Origin: an uncultured Oribacterium sp.
GTDB taxonomy: Bacteria > Bacillota > Clostridia > Lachnospirales > Lachnospiraceae
DNA length: 8,675 nucleotides
Assembly: GCA_934279105.1 (NCBI GenBank)
Contig: CAKQWR010000082.1
Span: 1 to 8,675 of the forward strand
Direction of reading: 5' to 3'
Shown here: one piece after another, positions 7,128 through 8,675 of the stretch
How the letters are laid out: each line of letters starts with the position of its first letter
Position numbering within the stretch: the stretch's first letter is position 1
The notes under the pieces: generated by a model
Seen by the model: the letters and a program-made list of their open reading frames with translations, nothing else
What the model was told of the DNA's origin: nothing
Database searches by the model: none
Made by a program: the position numbers and the translations under genes

Positions 7128-8321
7128 CTATACAACATCCTCACCTCGCAGAAGACGAAGTCCCGCCTCGATGACGGCCGCCTTCGTGTGATCATCGAGC
7201 GTCGCATCCGACTCCACCGAGTGAATAAAGGCTCCCTTCAGTGATTTATCATTCTGGTACATCTTCGGATCCATGAAACGCCGTGTTTCATCGACGACCC
7301 GAAGAAAATAAAACATCGACGACAGCTGTGTCCGGATAAATTCCGGATTCAGCTCGGCATCCATCGGAATCTCTCCGCAGAGTGTCAGCTTCACGAGGTC
7401 CTGCGGACGAAGACGAACCCCCGCACCTGATGACAGCACCGCTTCGATGCGCTCTTTCGGAATCTCTGCGATTTCCGGGTCCGCACTCGGGGTTCCGGAA
7501 AGAAGCGAAAGCTCCGAACGCGCCCGCCGCACGACCTCCATCGAAGACTGCATACCACCTGCATCGATCGGCACCGTCCAGAGATGTCGCTGGCTGATAT
7601 CCACAAGCTGCCGCCGGATCTGATGCGTCGTCTCATCGATATCAAGGAGCACAAAACCATGCCGCGTGCATTCATCGAAGCCGCGTCCCTCGAGACAGCC
7701 CGGATAGCACCAGCTGCCGCGCCCATCGAGCGCGCCCTCCTGGTACTGATGCACATGCCCGAGCGCAAGATAATCGATGCCCTGATGCGCATAGTCCGCG
7801 AGTCGAATCGCCTCCGTCGATGATCCGTCCTGCTGCTGTGTGTCACTGATCTGACCATGGAGCAGGACGATGTTTACATCCGGCTCCTCCAGCCGCAGTG
7901 TTTTCGCGGCAAGCCCATTCAGTGTGCCCGAGCCGCCGAATTCACGGCCGGCGATGACCACATGCTCTGACAGGCGATATTTCCGCCAGGTGTCCTGGAA
8001 GGTATACAGATTTTCCGGCAGTGTTTCTGCCTGGTTCAGAAAACTATCCGTATCATGATTTCCTTTTAAATAAAAAAACGCGATGCCCGGATGGCTGCGT
8101 ACGCTCTCGAGGACCGTACGCGCGGTCGTCAGGCTCACCGCCGGCGTATCGAAGAGATCTCCGGCGATGAGAATCGCATCTATCTTATGCTGTTCTGCAT
8201 AGCTGACGAGCCGAAGCCAAGTCCCGAGCAGCTCCTGCCGTCGTTCCCTGGCCTGCGCATCGCTTAAATGCGTACTCATCCGGCTATCGAGATGGAGGTC
8301 CGCACAGTGAATCAGTTTCAT
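7128..8321 (-). CDS. SbcD/Mre11-like (YhaO-type) metallophosphoesterase, DNA repair nuclease
   Basis: A 397-residue calcineurin-like phosphoesterase. The five metal-binding motifs appear in order: DLHLDS with Asp8 and His10; GDLFD with Asp55; GNHD with Asn88, His89 and Asp90; LLHGQ with His155; and GHVH with His189 and His191. A capping and partner-binding region of about 150 residues follows (about 245-397). In the Mre11/SbcD family these two-metal (usually manganese) enzymes cut DNA ends and hairpins when driven by a Rad50/SbcC ATPase. Here the next gene encodes such an ATPase, and the TAG stop is directly followed by its ATG, so translation is probably coupled. GGGGAG lies 7 bases before the ATG and fixes the start. 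The pair resembles Bacillus YhaO/YhaN more than classical SbcD/SbcC, because the partner has a membrane hairpin. Confidence 0.9.
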   Translation of the reverse strand: MKLIHCADLHLDSRMSTHLSDAQARERRQELLGTWLRLVSYAEQHKIDAILIAGDLFDTPAVSLTTARTVLESVRSHPGIAFFYLKGNHDTDSFLNQAETLPENLYTFQDTWRKYRLSEHVVIAGREFGGSGTLNGLAAKTLRLEEPDVNIVLLHGQISDTQQQDGSSTEAIRLADYAHQGIDYLALGHVHQYQEGALDGRGSWCYPGCLEGRGFDECTRHGFVLLDIDETTHQIRRQLVDISQRHLWTVPIDAGGMQSSMEVVRRARSELSLLSGTPSADPEIAEIPKERIEAVLSSGAGVRLRPQDLVKLTLCGEIPMDAELNPEFIRTQLSSMFYFLRVVDETRRFMDPKMYQNDKSLKGAFIHSVESDATLDDHTKAAVIEAGLRLLRGEDVV

Positions 8322-8327
8322 ATATAA

Positions 8328-8393
8328 ACTCCCCTGAATAGAGAATCATCAGTCAAACAAATGTACTGAACTATTCTAGCATTCCAGGGGAGT
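8328..8393. repeat. Imperfect inverted repeat spanning the operon promoter and ribosome site
   Basis: ACTCCCCTGAAT (8328-8339) is matched in reverse by ATTCCAGGGGAGT (8381-8393), with one extra base. Weaker pairing continues inward (about 8339-8353 with 8366-8378). The left arm contains the ribosome binding site and the right arm lies in the promoter spacer. A full hairpin would not be in the transcript, so if it acts, it is more likely as a DNA-level operator. No regulator can be assigned. Confidence 0.45.
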
Positions 8394-8401
8394 GAACTCA
8401 A
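8373..8401 (-). promoter_or_regulatory. Promoter of the SbcD/SbcC-like operon
   Basis: On the minus strand TTGAGT (8396-8401) and TAGAAT (8373-8378) are 17 bases apart. The -10 is preceded by TGC, an extended -10 element. The start should lie near 8366, giving a leader of about 45 bases before the ATG at 8321. Confidence 0.6.
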
Positions 8402-8404
8402 TCC

Positions 8405-8674
8405 TTATTCTGCTGCAAGTTTCGGACAGGGCAGGACGTCCGCAGGCCTCGTGAAGAGAAGCTCGGCATCTTTTACGGCCAGAGGCCCGGTGGGCTGCCA
8501 TCCGAAGCCAGTACTGCGCGGCTGGAAAAATCTAAAATGGACCCCGAAGAACCAGTAGGTCCTCCGCAAACGACTGAGTTTCCTTGATGGAAACTCAGTG
8601 TTGCGGAGGGTGCTAAGGAAAATTACTCCAACTGGTTCTAACGGGGTCCATTTTGATTTTTCAACAGCCTCTCC
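8405..8674 (-). CDS. Unrecognised open frame, 3' end only; may be a gene fragment
   Basis: On the minus strand one frame is open from the right edge to a TAA at 8405-8407, 89 codons. The last 37 or so residues look like ordinary protein, ending TGPLAVKDAELLFTRPADVL then PCPKLAAE. The upstream part is the translation of a nested palindrome (8520-8669) and is Arg- and Phe-rich, so it may not be coding. I do not recognise the family. Possibilities are the tail of a gene lying upstream, or a fragment left after insertion of the palindromic element. No start codon can be assigned, and the frame may be open by chance. It has the same orientation as the SbcD-like gene. Confidence 0.3.
   Translation of the reverse strand, partial: GEAVEKSKWTPLEPVGVIFLSTLRNTEFPSRKLSRLRRTYWFFGVHFRFFQPRSTGFGWQPTGPLAVKDAELLFTRPADVLPCPKLAAE
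8520..8669. repeat. Nested palindromic element, MITE-like
   Basis: Outer imperfect inverted repeats of about 37-39 bases (8520-8556 and 8631-8669) share GGCTG, GAAAAATC, AAAATGGACCCCG and GAACCAGT blocks with small indels. They enclose a stem made of CCTCCGCAA (8561-8569) with TTGCGGAGG (8601-8609), and ACTGAGTTTCC (8573-8583) with GGAAACTCAGT (8589-8599), around a five-base TTGAT loop. It contains no transposase and no clear target duplication, though the right boundary is only six bases from the window edge. The form suggests a miniature inverted-repeat element or paired ends of an insertion sequence. A structured RNA or large terminator is also possible. Confidence 0.6.
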
Positions 8675-8675
8675 G

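Noticed and set aside
1..8675. CRISPR array, tRNA, rRNA or riboswitch
   Set aside because: No regularly spaced direct repeats, cloverleaf or known aptamer-like core was seen by eye on either strand.

Overview
The window looks like chromosomal DNA from a moderately GC-rich, low-GC-phylum bacterium (Firmicutes, probably a Clostridia/Lachnospiraceae-type anaerobe). This is an inference from three things: GGAGG-type ribosome binding sites, an ispE-GntR gene pair, and a YhaO/YhaN-like (SbcD/SbcC-like) pair, all arrangements familiar from that group. No species can be named from the sequence alone.

Layout. (1) Positions 1-2407, minus strand: a three-gene efflux operon, transcribed TetR-type regulator -> RND membrane-fusion/adaptor protein -> RND permease. 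The permease runs off the left edge, so only its first 140 residues are present. A near-perfect sigma-A promoter (TTGACA-17-TATACT) lies about 200 bases upstream of the regulator. Two tandem GTGACA-N3-TGTCA(C/T) palindromes sit just downstream of its -10 box and are the best candidate operators for self-repression. (2) Positions 2642-2964: a divergent control region without a gene, AT-rich on the efflux side, with a weak candidate promoter on the ispE side. (3) Positions 2965-4634, plus strand: ispE (isoprenoid precursor kinase of the MEP pathway), then a GntR/FCD-family regulator 44 bases later. (4) Positions 4635-4804: the intergenic space between convergent genes, almost filled by two nested, nearly concentric perfect inverted repeats. 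The inner one is a strong hairpin suited to bidirectional termination. (5) Positions 4818-8321, minus strand: a two-gene operon of an SbcD/Mre11-like phosphoesterase and an SbcC/Rad50-like ATPase whose coding regions abut exactly (TAG immediately followed by ATG). The ATPase carries a two-helix hydrophobic hairpin in the middle of its coiled coil and no CxxC zinc hook, so it is probably a membrane-tethered nuclease complex. (6) Positions 8322-8675: the operon promoter, inside an imperfect inverted repeat; then the 3' end of an unrecognised open frame on the minus strand; then a second, unrelated nested palindrome of about 150 bases resembling a miniature inverted-repeat element.

How it works together: the efflux operon should export a small molecule or peptide under TetR control. 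ispE is housekeeping, and its regulator partner has no visible target here. The SbcD/SbcC-like pair should process DNA ends or hairpins, probably near the membrane. I saw no rRNA, tRNA, CRISPR array or complete transposase. The most notable structures are the two nested palindromes, the operator pair, and the membrane hairpin in the Rad50-like protein.
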